NCBI GenBank assembly: GCA_028282405.1
Contig: JANQIA010000221.1
Span: forward strand, 1-42,597
Reading direction: 5' to 3'
Source of the DNA: Rhodovibrionaceae bacterium
GTDB taxonomy: Bacteria; Pseudomonadota; Alphaproteobacteria; Kiloniellales; DSM-21159
DNA: 42,597 bases
Under the pieces are notes generated by a model, which was given only the letters and a program-made list of their open reading frames with translations, was not told the origin of the DNA and searched no databases. Within the stretch, counting starts at the first letter, position 1. Each line of letters starts with the position of its first letter. The position numbers and the translations under genes were made by a program. Below are positions 10,284-20,100 of the stretch, one piece after another.

Positions 10284-11417
10284 ATGGCCAGCCATACGAC
10301 AGGTGAGAACGGGCAGCTAGAGGCTCTGCAGGCCGCGTTGGAGCAGCTCGATCAGGGTATCACCGTGTTCGACCGAGAGCTGCGCCTGGTGGGCTGGAAC
10401 CAGCGCTTCTTCGAGCTCTTGGAGTTCCCGCAGCGTTTGGCCCAGACGGGCACTCACTTCTCGGAGTTCATGCGCCACAACGCCGAGCGCGGCGAGTACG
10501 GCGACGGCGACGTCGATGCTCTGGTGTCGGAGCGGGTCGAGATCGCGCGCAGCTTCCGCCCCCACTACCTGGAACGGGTCCGGCCCAACGGCGCGGTCAT
10601 CGCGGTCAAGGGCGAGCCGCTCCCCGGCGGCGGCTTCGTCACGACCTACACGGACATCACGAAAGACCGCCGCTACATTCTGGAAACCGATGGCCTGACC
10701 AAGGAATTCAAGGGCTTCGTCGCGGTTCGTAACGTCAATCTCAAGGTCCGCAAGGGCACGATCCACGCCATGATCGGGCCCAACGGCGCCGGCAAGACGA
10801 CCGTCTTCAACCTCCTCACCCGCTTTCTTCCCGTCAGCAGCGGCAGCATCCGCTTCAAGGGCAAGGACATCACCCAGACCGGCGCCGACGCCATCGCCCG
10901 CATGGGCATCGTGCGCTCCTTCCAGATCTCATCCGTCTTCCCGCATCTCAGCGTGCGCGAGAACGTCCGGGTCGCCCTGCAGCGCAAGTATGGCCGCGAC
11001 TCCCAATTCTGGCGCCCGGCGCGGGAGCTCGACGGCCTGAACGACGAGGCCGAGAAGCTGCTGTTCGAGGTCGGCCTGGAGGACTACGCCGAGCTGATGG
11101 CCGTGGAGCTGCCCTACGGCCGCAAGCGCGCCTTGGAGATCGCCACGACCTTGGCGCTCGATCCCGAAGTCATGCTGCTCGACGAGCCCACCCAGGGCAT
11201 GGGCCACGAGGATATCGGCCGCATCACCGACCTGATCCGCAAGGTCGCGCAGAACCGAACCATTCTGATGGTCGAGCACAATCTCAGCGTGGTCGCCAAT
11301 CTCTCCCAGTGGATCACGGTGCTGCAGCGCGGAGAAATCCTGGCGGAAGGCACCTATGGCGAGGTGTCGCGCAATCCGGATGTGATCGAAGCCTACATGG
11401 GGTCGGCCCATGCCTAA
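10284..11417 (+). CDS. PAS domain-LivG fusion: branched-chain-type ABC transporter ATPase
   Basis: This is the first ATPase of a liv-type ABC importer, with an extra N-terminal PAS_7 domain (about residues 15-126). The ABC part starts at about residue 131 (YILETDGLTKEFKGF), where an ordinary LivG would begin. It has Walker A GPNGAGKT (165-172), a Q-loop Gln214, a signature variant ELPYGRKRALEIA (275-287), Walker B VMLLDEP (296-302) and the switch His332 in VEHN. All ATPase motifs are intact, so it is not a broken gene. The length is 377 residues against about 250 for LivG. The ATG at 10284 is in frame with the PAS domain, and no stop or start separates the parts. The PAS sequence is nearly a copy of the divergent kinase's PAS. 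It overlaps livF by 8 bases. A PAS domain could bind a ligand and gate ATP hydrolysis, or be a passenger; this is inference. Confidence 0.92.
   Translation: MASHTTGENGQLEALQAALEQLDQGITVFDRELRLVGWNQRFFELLEFPQRLAQTGTHFSEFMRHNAERGEYGDGDVDALVSERVEIARSFRPHYLERVRPNGAVIAVKGEPLPGGGFVTTYTDITKDRRYILETDGLTKEFKGFVAVRNVNLKVRKGTIHAMIGPNGAGKTTVFNLLTRFLPVSSGSIRFKGKDITQTGADAIARMGIVRSFQISSVFPHLSVRENVRVALQRKYGRDSQFWRPARELDGLNDEAEKLLFEVGLEDYAELMAVELPYGRKRALEIATTLALDPEVMLLDEPTQGMGHEDIGRITDLIRKVAQNRTILMVEHNLSVVANLSQWITVLQRGEILAEGTYGEVSRNPDVIEAYMGSAHA
10326..10661. repeat. Inverted repeat arm 2 (PAS domain of the LivG fusion)
   Basis: This is the counterpart of 9693-10028 in opposite orientation. Long identical DNA runs lie at 10455-10495, 10521-10558 and 10623-10660. 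The similarity stops at 10660, at the border between the PAS and ATPase parts. The 297-base spacer holds both gene starts and all the intergenic DNA. Confidence 0.85.
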
Positions 11418-12177
11418 CAGCGACATCCCGATCGCCGCCGGCTCGGAGGCCGCCATGAGAGCCTCGGCGACTGTCGAGCCGGTCATCCAGGTCGAGGGCC
11501 TGCAGGCCTACTACGGCGAGTCCCACATCCTGCACGGCGTGGACTTGACGGTTCACGAGGGCGAGCTAGTGACACTCCTGGGCCGCAACGGCGCCGGGAA
11601 GACGACCACCCTCAAGTCCATCATTGGCATGGTTGGCCAGCGCGCCGGCTCCATCCGCGTGCTCGGGCAGGAAACCGTCAACCTCAAGTCCAACCGCATC
11701 GCCCGGCTGGGCATCGCCTACTGTCCGGAAGAACGCGGCATCTTCTCCAGCCTGTCGGTGGAAGAGAACCTCTATCTGCCGCCCGTCATCGGCGAAGGCG
11801 GCGTCAGCGTCGAGGAGCTTTTCGAGCTCTTTCCGAACCTCAAGGAACGCCGCGGCACCAAGCAAGGTACCCGCCTGTCCGGCGGCGAACAGCAGATGCT
11901 GGCCATCGCCCGCATTCTCCGGACCGGCGCCAAGGTGCTGCTGCTCGACGAGCCCACCGAGGGCCTGGCTCCGGTCATCGTCCAGCAAATCGGCAACATC
12001 ATCCGCAAGCTCAAGGAACGCGGCTTCACCATCCTGCTGGTCGAGCAGAACTTCCGTTTCGCCGCCGGCCTCGCCGAGCGCAACTACGTCATGGAAGACG
12101 GACGGATCGTCGACATGGTGCGGCATGACGAGCTGGCGGCCAAGGAAGCGCAACTCCAGGAATTCCTGGGCGTATGA
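11410..12177 (+). CDS. livF: LivF-type ABC transporter ATPase
   Basis: This is the second ATPase subunit of the liv-type importer, on the cytoplasmic face of the membrane. The product has 255 residues with Walker A GRNGAGKTT (58-66), signature RLSGGEQQML, Walker B VLLLDEPTEGLAP and switch His region LLVEQNFRFA. The Glu-Gly-Leu after Walker B is typical of LivF. The N-terminus is about 20 residues longer than usual; an internal ATG at 11455 (MRASATVEP) is an alternative start. It overlaps the livG-like gene by 8 bases, indicating translational coupling. Unlike its partner it has no PAS domain. Confidence 0.95.
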   Translation: MPNSDIPIAAGSEAAMRASATVEPVIQVEGLQAYYGESHILHGVDLTVHEGELVTLLGRNGAGKTTTLKSIIGMVGQRAGSIRVLGQETVNLKSNRIARLGIAYCPEERGIFSSLSVEENLYLPPVIGEGGVSVEELFELFPNLKERRGTKQGTRLSGGEQQMLAIARILRTGAKVLLLDEPTEGLAPVIVQQIGNIIRKLKERGFTILLVEQNFRFAAGLAERNYVMEDGRIVDMVRHDELAAKEAQLQEFLGV

Positions 12178-12219
12178 CGCGACGTTGTGACACCGAGTGA
12201 GAAAGAGAGGACAAGAAAC

Positions 12220-13473
12220 ATGTTGAGGAAAACCCTTCTCGCGACCGCCCTCGGCGCGAGCGTCTTTGGCGCAAGCGTCTTTGGCGCAAGCGTCTTCGCT
12301 GCGGGCGCCATGGCCCAAAGCGCCATCGCAGCCGAGCTCTCCGACGACATGGTCAAGATCGGCGTCCTGACCGACATGGCCGCGGTCTATGCCGACCTGT
12401 CCGGCGACGGCTCCGTGCTGGCGACCCACATGGCGGTGGAGGACTTCGGCGGCAGCGTGCTCGGCAAGCCGATCGAGATCGTCTCAGCCGACCATCAGAA
12501 CAAGGCGGACATCGCCGCATCCAAGGCGCGCGAGTGGATCGACACCCAAGGCGTCGACATGATCACCGACCTGGTGACCTCCTCGGTCGCGCTGGCCGTT
12601 CAGGAAGTCGGGCGGGAGAAGAACCGCATCACCATGGTGACCGGTGCTGCGACCTCTCGCCTGACCGGCGAGAGCTGCTCGCCGCTCGGCTTCCATTGGG
12701 CCTACGACACCTACTCTCTCGCCAATGGCACCGGCACCGCCGTGGTCAAGAACGGTGGCGACACCTGGTTCTTCATCACCGCCGACTACGCCTTCGGCCA
12801 CTCGCTGGAAGGCGATGTCTCCAACATCGTCAAGGCCAACGGCGGCGAGGTGCTCGGCACCATCCGCCACCCCTTCCCGTCTTCGGACTTCGCTTCCTTC
12901 CTGCTTCAAGCGCAAGCCTCGGGCGCGAAGATCGTCGGCCTGGCCAATGCCGGCTCCGACACCATCAACGCCATCAAGCAGGCCTCGGAGTTCGGTATCG
13001 TCGAAGGCGGCCAGAACCTTGCCGGGCTTCTGATGTTCGTCACGGACATCCACAGCCTGGGCCTCAACGCCGCCCAGGGTCTGTTCATGACCACCGGCTG
13101 GTACTGGGATCTGAACGATGAGACGCGGGCTTGGGCCGCGCGCTTCGAAGCCGAGGCCGGCAAGAAGCCGACCATGATCCAGGTCGGCACCTACTCGGCC
13201 GTGCTGAGCTACCTGAAGGCGGTCGAGAAGGCCGGCACCGACGAAGCCGGCGCCGTCGCCGAAGCCCTCAAGTCCATGCCCGTCAACGACGTCTTCGCCA
13301 ACGGCGGCACGGTCTATCCGAACGGCCGCATGGCGCATGACATGTACCTCGCCCAGGTGAAGACGCCTGGCGAGTCGGCGGGCGACTGGGACTACCTCAA
13401 CATCGTCCGGACCATCCCGGCCGCGGAGGCCTTCCAGGACCCGGCGAAGAGCGGCTGCGCGCTGAGCCAGTAA
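12220..13473 (+). CDS. Periplasmic substrate-binding protein of the liv-type ABC importer
   Basis: This is a 417-residue type I periplasmic binding protein that captures the substrate and delivers it to LivH/LivM. It has a signal peptide (MLRKTLLATALGAS..., likely cleaved after AIA-A) and then the mature start ELSDDMVKIGVLTDMAAVYADLSG. The C-terminus ends KSGCALSQ. The ATG at 12220 is chosen over a GTG at 12187 because it places the signal peptide at the N-terminus and has GAGAGG 9 bases upstream. The protein resembles binding proteins for carboxylic or aromatic acids at least as much as leucine-binding LivJ (impression, not searched). The signal peptide carries a threefold GASVF repeat. Confidence 0.92.
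   Translation: MLRKTLLATALGASVFGASVFGASVFAAGAMAQSAIAAELSDDMVKIGVLTDMAAVYADLSGDGSVLATHMAVEDFGGSVLGKPIEIVSADHQNKADIAASKAREWIDTQGVDMITDLVTSSVALAVQEVGREKNRITMVTGAATSRLTGESCSPLGFHWAYDTYSLANGTGTAVVKNGGDTWFFITADYAFGHSLEGDVSNIVKANGGEVLGTIRHPFPSSDFASFLLQAQASGAKIVGLANAGSDTINAIKQASEFGIVEGGQNLAGLLMFVTDIHSLGLNAAQGLFMTTGWYWDLNDETRAWAARFEAEAGKKPTMIQVGTYSAVLSYLKAVEKAGTDEAGAVAEALKSMPVNDVFANGGTVYPNGRMAHDMYLAQVKTPGESAGDWDYLNIVRTIPAAEAFQDPAKSGCALSQ
12253..12297 (+). repeat. Three tandem 15-base units in the signal peptide
   Basis: GGCGCRAGCGTCTTY occurs three times in a row (12253-12267, 12268-12282, 12283-12297), encoding GASVF three times in the hydrophobic core of the signal peptide. The units differ at only one or two bases. 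Copy-number change would stay in frame and alter signal peptide length. Confidence 0.85.
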
Positions 13474-13509
13474 CGATCCACTGAAACGGCTGTCCGTGGG
13501 CGAAATCCG

Positions 13510-14427
13510 ATGACGATGGTTTTTGACGTTCCGCTGTCCTTCCTGGCTTTGCAGCTCTTCATCGGGCTGCAGAACGGGGCCTTCTACGCGCTGCTCAGCC
13601 TTGGGCTTGCCGTCATCTTCGGGATGCTCAACGTCATCAATTTCGCCCACGGTGCCCAGTACATGCTGGGTGCCTTCGCCACCTGGCTCGGTCTCGAGTA
13701 TCTCGGCATCTCCTATTGGTGGTCGCTCCTTCTGGTGCCGATCGTTCTCGGGCTCTTCGGCATTCTGATCGAGCGGGCGCTGCTGCGCTGGCTCTATGAC
13801 CTGGACCACCTCTACGGCCTGCTGCTGACCTTCGGCCTGGTGCTCATCATCGAGGGCTTGGTGACCGATGGCTTCGGCTCCTCGGGCCTGCCCTATGACA
13901 AGCCGGCTCTCTTCGCCGGCTCCGAACGCCTCGCGCTCAGCGGGCTGACCGGGAACGAGCGCGATTTCATGGTGGTGCCGATCTATCGCCTCTGGATCAT
14001 CGTGGCCGCGGTCATCCTCTGTATCGCGACCTGGTACATGATCGAGCGGACGCGGCTCGGCAGCTATCTCCGGGCCGCGACCGAGAACCCGGCACTGGTC
14101 CGCGCCTTCGGGGTCAATGTGCCGCTGCTGATCACCCTGACCTACGGCTTCGGCGTCGCCCTGGCCGGCTTCGCCGGCGTGCTGGCGGCCGGCCTGCAGG
14201 CGATCACGCCGCATATGGGCAGCAACCTCATCATCGTCGTCTTCGCCGTGGTGGTGATCGGCGGCATGGGCTCCATTCTGGGCTCGATCATCACCAGCTT
14301 CGCCCTTGGTCTCGTGGAAGCGATCACCCGCATCGCCTACCCCGAGGCCTCCAACATAGTCATCTTCGTGATCATGATCCTGGTGCTGCTGACGCGGCCC
14401 GCCGGGCTGTTCGGACGGGAGGCCTGA
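13510..14427 (+). CDS. livH: LivH-type ABC transporter permease
   Basis: This is an inner-membrane permease of 305 residues with about eight hydrophobic segments. It has the family's NGAFYALLSLGLAVIFGMLNVINFAHG motif near the N-terminus (key residues N, G, Y, L, G, N, F, H, G) and GGMGSILGSI, which contacts the ATPase. It pairs with LivM to form the channel. It starts at the ATG 13510, 36 bases after the binding protein stop, and is followed by livM after 3 bases. Length and motifs are normal. Confidence 0.94.
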   Translation: MTMVFDVPLSFLALQLFIGLQNGAFYALLSLGLAVIFGMLNVINFAHGAQYMLGAFATWLGLEYLGISYWWSLLLVPIVLGLFGILIERALLRWLYDLDHLYGLLLTFGLVLIIEGLVTDGFGSSGLPYDKPALFAGSERLALSGLTGNERDFMVVPIYRLWIIVAAVILCIATWYMIERTRLGSYLRAATENPALVRAFGVNVPLLITLTYGFGVALAGFAGVLAAGLQAITPHMGSNLIIVVFAVVVIGGMGSILGSIITSFALGLVEAITRIAYPEASNIVIFVIMILVLLTRPAGLFGREA

Positions 14428-14430
14428 ACC

Positions 14431-15402
14431 ATGGCACGCGCACTCGTTGCCAGCCTGACGGAAACCGCCGCGACCCTATCCTTGCGGCAATGGTTGCTGG
14501 TGCTCGCAGCCTTGGCGGTGCTCGTCGCGCTGCCCTTCTTCGTCTATCCGGTGTTCCTGATGAAGGTGATGTGCTTCGCGCTCTTCGCCTGCGCCTTCAA
14601 TCTGCTGCTCGGCTTCACCGGCTTGCTCTCCTTCGGCCATGCCGCTTTTTTCGGCTCGGCCTCCTATGTCGCCGCGCACGGGCTCAAGGTCTGGGGCCTG
14701 ACGCCGGAGATCGCCATCGCTCTTGCGACCCTGGTTGCAGCCGCGCTTGGGCTCGTCTTCGGCTTCATCGCCATTCGGCGCCAGGGCATCTACTTCGCCA
14801 TGATCACCTTGGCCCTGTCTCAGATGGTCTTCTTCGCCGCCCTGCAGATGCCCTTCACCGGCGGCGAGGACGGCATCCAGGGCGTACCGCGCACCGCCTT
14901 CCTCGGCATCTTCGACCTGTCCAGCAACCTCGCCTGCTACTTCTTCGTCATGGCGGTCTTCGTCTTCGGCCTCTTCGCCGTCTGGCGCACGGTGCATTCG
15001 CCCTTCGGGCAGGTTCTCAAGGCCATTCGGGAGAACGAGCCGCGCGCCGTCTCGCTGGGCTACCGTGTCGACCACTACAAGCTCACGATCTTCGTTATCT
15101 CGGCCGCGCTCTCGGGTCTCGCGGGCGGTACCAAGGCACTGGTGGTTCAGGTCGCCAGCCTGACCGACGTGACCTGGCAGATGTCCGGCGAAGTGGTGCT
15201 CATGACCCTGCTCGGTGGAATGGGTACGGTCTTCGGACCAGCCGTCGGCGCCTTCGTCGTTCTAACCCTGCAGAACTACCTCAATGCCTTCGGGTCGTTG
15301 GTTACCATCGTCATCGGCGTTATCTTTGTGATTTGCGTCCTGCTGTTCCGCCGGGGCATCGTCGGCGAATTGCAAGCACGACTGGGCCGCCGCCCAAGCT
15401 GA
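14431..15402 (+). CDS. livM: LivM-type ABC transporter permease
   Basis: This is the second inner-membrane permease subunit, 323 residues with about ten hydrophobic segments. Visible family motifs are NLLLGFTGLLSFGHAAFFG, a region around GIYFAMITLALSQ, ENEPRAVSLGY and LLGGMGTVFGPAVGAF. It follows livH by 3 bases and is followed by the acyl-CoA synthetase gene after 14 bases, so all six genes from 10284 to 17051 look like one operon. Confidence 0.94.
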   Translation: MARALVASLTETAATLSLRQWLLVLAALAVLVALPFFVYPVFLMKVMCFALFACAFNLLLGFTGLLSFGHAAFFGSASYVAAHGLKVWGLTPEIAIALATLVAAALGLVFGFIAIRRQGIYFAMITLALSQMVFFAALQMPFTGGEDGIQGVPRTAFLGIFDLSSNLACYFFVMAVFVFGLFAVWRTVHSPFGQVLKAIRENEPRAVSLGYRVDHYKLTIFVISAALSGLAGGTKALVVQVASLTDVTWQMSGEVVLMTLLGGMGTVFGPAVGAFVVLTLQNYLNAFGSLVTIVIGVIFVICVLLFRRGIVGELQARLGRRPS

Positions 15403-15416
15403 CTCGGAAGGACTGG

Positions 15417-17051
15417 ATGATTATGAGCGCAGGCTCCCCTTATGACAGCGGCCTGGACCGCAACGACGCCAACTTCGTACCCCTGTCGCCGCTATCGTTC
15501 CTGCGGCGCACGGCGATGGTCTATCCCGAGCGGACAGCCATCGTTCACGGCGCGCTGCGGCAGACCTGGGCGGAGACCTATACGCGCTGCCGCCGTCTGG
15601 CCTCGGCGCTCGCCAAGCGCGGCATCGGGCTGGGCGACACGGTCTCCATCATGGCGCCGAACGTTCCGGCGTTCGTGGAAGCCTCCTTCGGCGTGCCGCT
15701 GTCAGGCGCCGTGCTCAACTCGCTCAACATCCGGCTCGACGCCGATGCCATCGCTTTCATCCTGCAGCACGGCGAAGCCAAGGTATTGCTGACCGACCGG
15801 GAGTTCTCGGGCGTCATCAAGGCGGCGCTGGAGAAGCTGGAGAGCAAGCCGCTGGTCATCGACATCGACGATCCGCTGGCCGAGGGCGGCGAGCTGATCG
15901 GCGAGATGACCTACGAGGACTTCCTGGCCGAGGGCGATCCGGACCATCCCTACCAGCTACCGAAGGACGAGTGGCAGGCCATCGCCCTCAACTACACCTC
16001 CGGCACGACAGGCAACCCGAAGGGCGTCGTCTACTCGCACCGGGGCGCCTACCTCAATGCCGTGAGCAACGGCATGACCTGGGCCATGCCGCATTTTCCG
16101 GTCTATCTCTGGACCCTGCCGCTGTTCCACTGCAACGGCTGGTGCTTTCCCTGGACCATCACCGCCATGGCCGGAACCCACGTCTGCCTCCGGCGAGTCG
16201 AGGCGGGCGCGATCTTCAGGGCCATCGAGGACTACGGCGTCACCCACCTCTGCGGCGCGCCCATCGTCATGGGCCTGATGATCAACGCGCCCGAAGAGAC
16301 CCGCCCCAAGACCGACCACCGCGTCTCCATGATGACGGCCGGCGCAGCACCGCCGGCGGCGGTGATCGGCAAGATGGAGGCCATGGGCTTCGACGTCTGT
16401 CACGTCTATGGCCTGACCGAGGTGTACGGCCCGGCCGTGGTCTGCGCCTGGAAGCCCGAGTGGGATGCCCTGCCCGACGAAGAGCAGGCCCGGCTGAAGG
16501 CGCGCCAGGGGGTGCCCTACGAGCTGCAGGAAGACATGATCGTCGCCGACCCGGCCACCTGCGCGCCGGTGCCGAGCGACGGCGAGACCATCGGCGAGAT
16601 CATGATGCGCGGCAACATCGTCATGAAGGGCTATCTTAAGAACCCGGCCACCACCGAGAAGAGCTTCGCCGGCGGCTGGTTCCACACCGGCGACCTGGCC
16701 GTTATGCACCCGGACGGCTACGTCGAGATCAAGGACCGCTCAAAGGACATCATCATCTCGGGCGGCGAGAACATTTCCTCCATCGAGGTCGAGGACGTGC
16801 TCTACAAGCACCCGGCGGTGCAGGCAGCCGCCGTGGTCGCCAAGCCGGACGACAAGTGGGGCGAGACGCCCTGCGCCTTCATCGAGCTCAAGCCCGGCGA
16901 GACGGTGGAGCCGGAGGAGATCGTCGCCTTCTGCCGCGAGCACCTCGCCCACTTCAAGTGCCCCCGCGCCGTGGTCTTCTCGGAGATTCCCAAGACCTCG
17001 ACCGGCAAGATTCAGAAGTTCGTCCTGCGCGATCAGGCCCGGGCGTTGTAG
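15417..17051 (+). CDS. AMP-forming acyl-CoA synthetase (carboxylic acid-CoA ligase)
   Basis: This enzyme activates a carboxylic acid with ATP and CoA through an acyl-AMP. The product has 544 residues. Adenylation motifs are all present: YTSGTTGNPKG (193-203), VYGLTEVYGP, GWFHTGDLAV, DRSKDIIISGGENIS and the C-terminal KTSTGKIQK with the catalytic Lys at about 531. The sequence resembles medium/long-chain or dicarboxyl-type acyl-CoA ligases (AlkK/DitJ-like), but the substrate cannot be assigned. GGAAGGA (15406-15412) precedes two possible starts, ATG 15417 and ATG 15423. The frame is open far upstream into livM, but that part is an antisense-like shadow. As last gene of the liv operon it probably acts on the imported compound. 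Confidence 0.93.
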   Translation: MIMSAGSPYDSGLDRNDANFVPLSPLSFLRRTAMVYPERTAIVHGALRQTWAETYTRCRRLASALAKRGIGLGDTVSIMAPNVPAFVEASFGVPLSGAVLNSLNIRLDADAIAFILQHGEAKVLLTDREFSGVIKAALEKLESKPLVIDIDDPLAEGGELIGEMTYEDFLAEGDPDHPYQLPKDEWQAIALNYTSGTTGNPKGVVYSHRGAYLNAVSNGMTWAMPHFPVYLWTLPLFHCNGWCFPWTITAMAGTHVCLRRVEAGAIFRAIEDYGVTHLCGAPIVMGLMINAPEETRPKTDHRVSMMTAGAAPPAAVIGKMEAMGFDVCHVYGLTEVYGPAVVCAWKPEWDALPDEEQARLKARQGVPYELQEDMIVADPATCAPVPSDGETIGEIMMRGNIVMKGYLKNPATTEKSFAGGWFHTGDLAVMHPDGYVEIKDRSKDIIISGGENISSIEVEDVLYKHPAVQAAAVVAKPDDKWGETPCAFIELKPGETVEPEEIVAFCREHLAHFKCPRAVVFSEIPKTSTGKIQKFVLRDQARAL

Positions 17052-17155
17052 GCGTTCGGCGAAGTCAGTCCGCAGCACTGCTAAGGTGAAGCTTCGCGAA
17101 GGGAGATTGGCGCGATGCCCGGCAAGGCAGGCGCCGTCTTACCAGTGCGGCTGTG

Positions 17156-20100
17156 TTACTGCGTTTTGGCCGCTTTTGAGGAGTCGGACTGAGACGGATT
17201 GTTCGCATCGCCGATGAATACAACGGCCGTCTCGTACTCCTGAATGGCTTTCTCGCGGCGACCGAGGAAGTCTTGTAGGTGCCTGCGCAAGACCCGCGCT
17301 GCCTCGCGCAAGGCAGCCTGCTGCGCCCTCTTTGCGCTCTCCAGATCGCTGGCGGCCTTCTTCTCGGCCTCTGTCGCTTCGGAAAGCGTCTTCTCTGCCA
17401 TTGCAATGACGTCATCCGGGCTAGAAGCGGCTTTCTCCTCGGTCAGTTTGCGCTCGGCCGTTGCGCGCGCGTTTTGCCTCTCTTCCAACTCTCCACTCGC
17501 CTTGTCGACAAAGGCAATGGTATCGACCTTGGACCTCAGCGCCGGGTAGAGGCCCGCGACCTCGTCAAGGGCTGCATAGAGGCGCTCGGTCCTATCCGCT
17601 GTGGAAGGCTTGGCGGGCAAACTGTCGAGCTTGGTGTTTGCAGCAGGCAGCGTCTCTTGGGCCGCTGCATCCAGCTCGGCACTGAGCTCCGTTAAGCGCG
17701 CCCCCTGTTTGATATCCGCATTTCCGCTCCAGGCGCTCTTGATCGTCGTCACGAGGGTCGAAGTCGGCGCATCGTTCACCAGCTTTTGGAGAGCGGCGAA
17801 GTCCGTCTCAACGGCTTTGCCGTAGGCCTTTTCATGCTTCTCTAGCAGCCGCCCCATGGCGGACGTGGGTTTCTTGTCGACGGCGTCGGCACCCTGACCG
17901 ACGGTGCCGTCGTCCTGACGCACTTGCTTCAGGAGATTGCTGTCGAACTGGCCGCTGAGGCCAAAGAGCGCCAGATTCTTGGCCGACTTGATGATCGGCG
18001 CCGCATCTGCCGCGTACTTCTTGACGTACCAGTTGCCGATGTCGTCCTTCGCCATGACATAGTTCGTGTTGCCCGCGCCGGCGACGCGCACGCTGTTAAT
18101 GGTCTGCCAGAACTGCTTGTCTATCTCGGCGTTGATCTTGGCCTTTTCCCTGTCGGTGACCGCATCATTGTAGATCCAGCCGATTAACGGTGTGGTTCTC
18201 AGCCCATGCTCCGTCAGCATGTTCTCCCAGCCCAGGCGAGGACTGTCCTGGAGGTTGGTTGCCAGAAAGCTGCTGCGCAGATAGGCCCCCGGAGGCCGAA
18301 TGTAGGCCATACCGGCGCGATGCTCGTAGGCAATGCTGAGAGCTTCCGCCGTGAAACGGGCCGGCTCGGATTCCTTGCCGAACTCCTTGGTCGCCACCAG
18401 CAGTTCGTGCCGCAGCGCCGCGATCATGTCGTCGAGGACCTCTTTGCTGTGCTTACGCGGCGTATCGAGGGCCAGGTCGGCCGCGCTCGGCTGCTGCGGT
18501 AGCGCTAGTTTCGCAACAGCCTGTTTCGCCTTCGTGATTTTGTTCTGATCTTCGCCGTTGGGATTGGCCTGCCTGGCAGCGGCCACAGCCTGTTCGAAGA
18601 CTGCAAAGATAGCCCCTCTGAACTTGCCGTAGTCGCCGCCGGCACCGTCCTTCTCCGCCCGCTTGAGGATTTCTTCGCGACGCGCTTGCAGAGTTTTCAA
18701 GTTGGCTTGCGCTTCCTCCCGAGCGCCTGTCGCCTTTGTTTGCTGGTTCATCGCTTTCTGGAGCAGACGCTTTGCATCGGTAAGCAGCTCTTTCAGGCGC
18801 CTTTCGATTTCCGGTTTCTTTCCCAGGACTTTCCCGCGGAGGGCGTCGTAAACCTGTGTCGCACTCCCCGCGGCAATCTGGTCGAGAGTCGCAACGCCTT
18901 CGACCGCGAAGTATGTTCTCGCCTGCTTCAAAAGCTGGAGGCGCGGCTCATCTTTCAAGGCCGGCGGATAGTCGGCGATCTCAGTGTCGAGAGCTGCAAC
19001 GAGGGATGTCCGCGCCGTTGCGCCATCGATCATGCCGTCGTCCGACGCTGCATTGACCACGGCGCCCTGCAGCAGAGTCGGGTCGTTGCTCGTCGCTGAG
19101 CCGGAACCTTCGAGAAGAGCGACCGCACTCCAGCGCGGCGCCAGAGCGCTTAGCTCGGCATCGATTTCGGCCCCCGACCGCTTCGGCTCCATCTGCAGCT
19201 GAGCGGTCGCGCCACTATCGGTGACGCCTGCCGCTGCAAGCAGGGCTTTGACACGTTCAACACGTTTCTCGGCCTCCTCCTTTGCAGCTTCTGCGGACTC
19301 GACAGCCGCCTCGGCCGACTGAACCGAAGCGCTCAGCCGGGTCCGGAAGAAATCTAAGGCCCGCTCGTTGGAGCGCAGCAAGGCGGCCGCCATGGCGCGC
19401 CGCTCGCCGGGCTCTCGCGCCGCGAGCCCTTCTCCGTGCGTTCGACGATGGCGCAGTTCATCGGCCTGAATGCGAATGGAGTTGCCGGTGGCCTGCAGGA
19501 TGCGGATGTAGCGCGCCTGGTCCTGCTCCAGTTGACCTTTCAGTTCGGCCGACAGACCCTCTCGCGGGCGGACCTCCAAAAGCAGCTCGTGATCGGCGAT
19601 GAACAAAACCTTCTTGGAAAAGCGCACCAGGGCTTCCAATAAGCGGTCGCGCTTTTCGGCAATATCGTCATCGCGACGACTGCCACCCAACTTGGCCGAA
19701 GCCAGCAGATAGCGCTCGATGAGGGTTTCCAAGCCGTCCGGCAAACGACCGCGCTCGAGACCAGACGCAGAGGCAGCCGCCTGGACGTCTTGCCAGCGAG
19801 CTTGAAAGGTTGTCAGCTCGGCAGCTCGGAAGGTCGGTCCGCGAACCAGACCGTAAGTGCGTTGTTTCAGCTCCTTGAGCTTCGAACTCCCCGGAAAGCT
19901 CACTTCGCCGTAGGCCCGAAAGCGTGCGTCGGCTTTTTCCAGAGCCTTGATCGCGATCTCTATTTGATTTGGATCGTACAGGACCTTTGCCAACGATGCA
20001 TCGGCCTCTCTGTAAGGGAACCTCACACGCGGTTCCTGATTTGGTTTAGCAAACTCTTTCGCTTCTTTCCATATCTCAGGCTCCCGTTTCTCCAACCAAG

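Noticed and set aside
10326-10661. PAS-LivG as a frameshift or assembly chimera
   Set aside because: Both parts are in one frame, the ATPase motifs are complete and the operon downstream is intact, so a real fusion is more likely. Resequencing of the junction would still settle it.
14490-15416. 5' extension of the acyl-CoA synthetase frame into livM
   Set aside because: It overlaps livM in another frame; the ligase N-terminus and the GGAAGGA site place the start at 15417 or 15423.
17092-17101. CTTCGCGAAG palindrome as a terminator between the acyl-CoA ligase and lipoprotein genes
   Set aside because: It is a perfect palindrome with no loop and no T-run; an intrinsic terminator is not supported.
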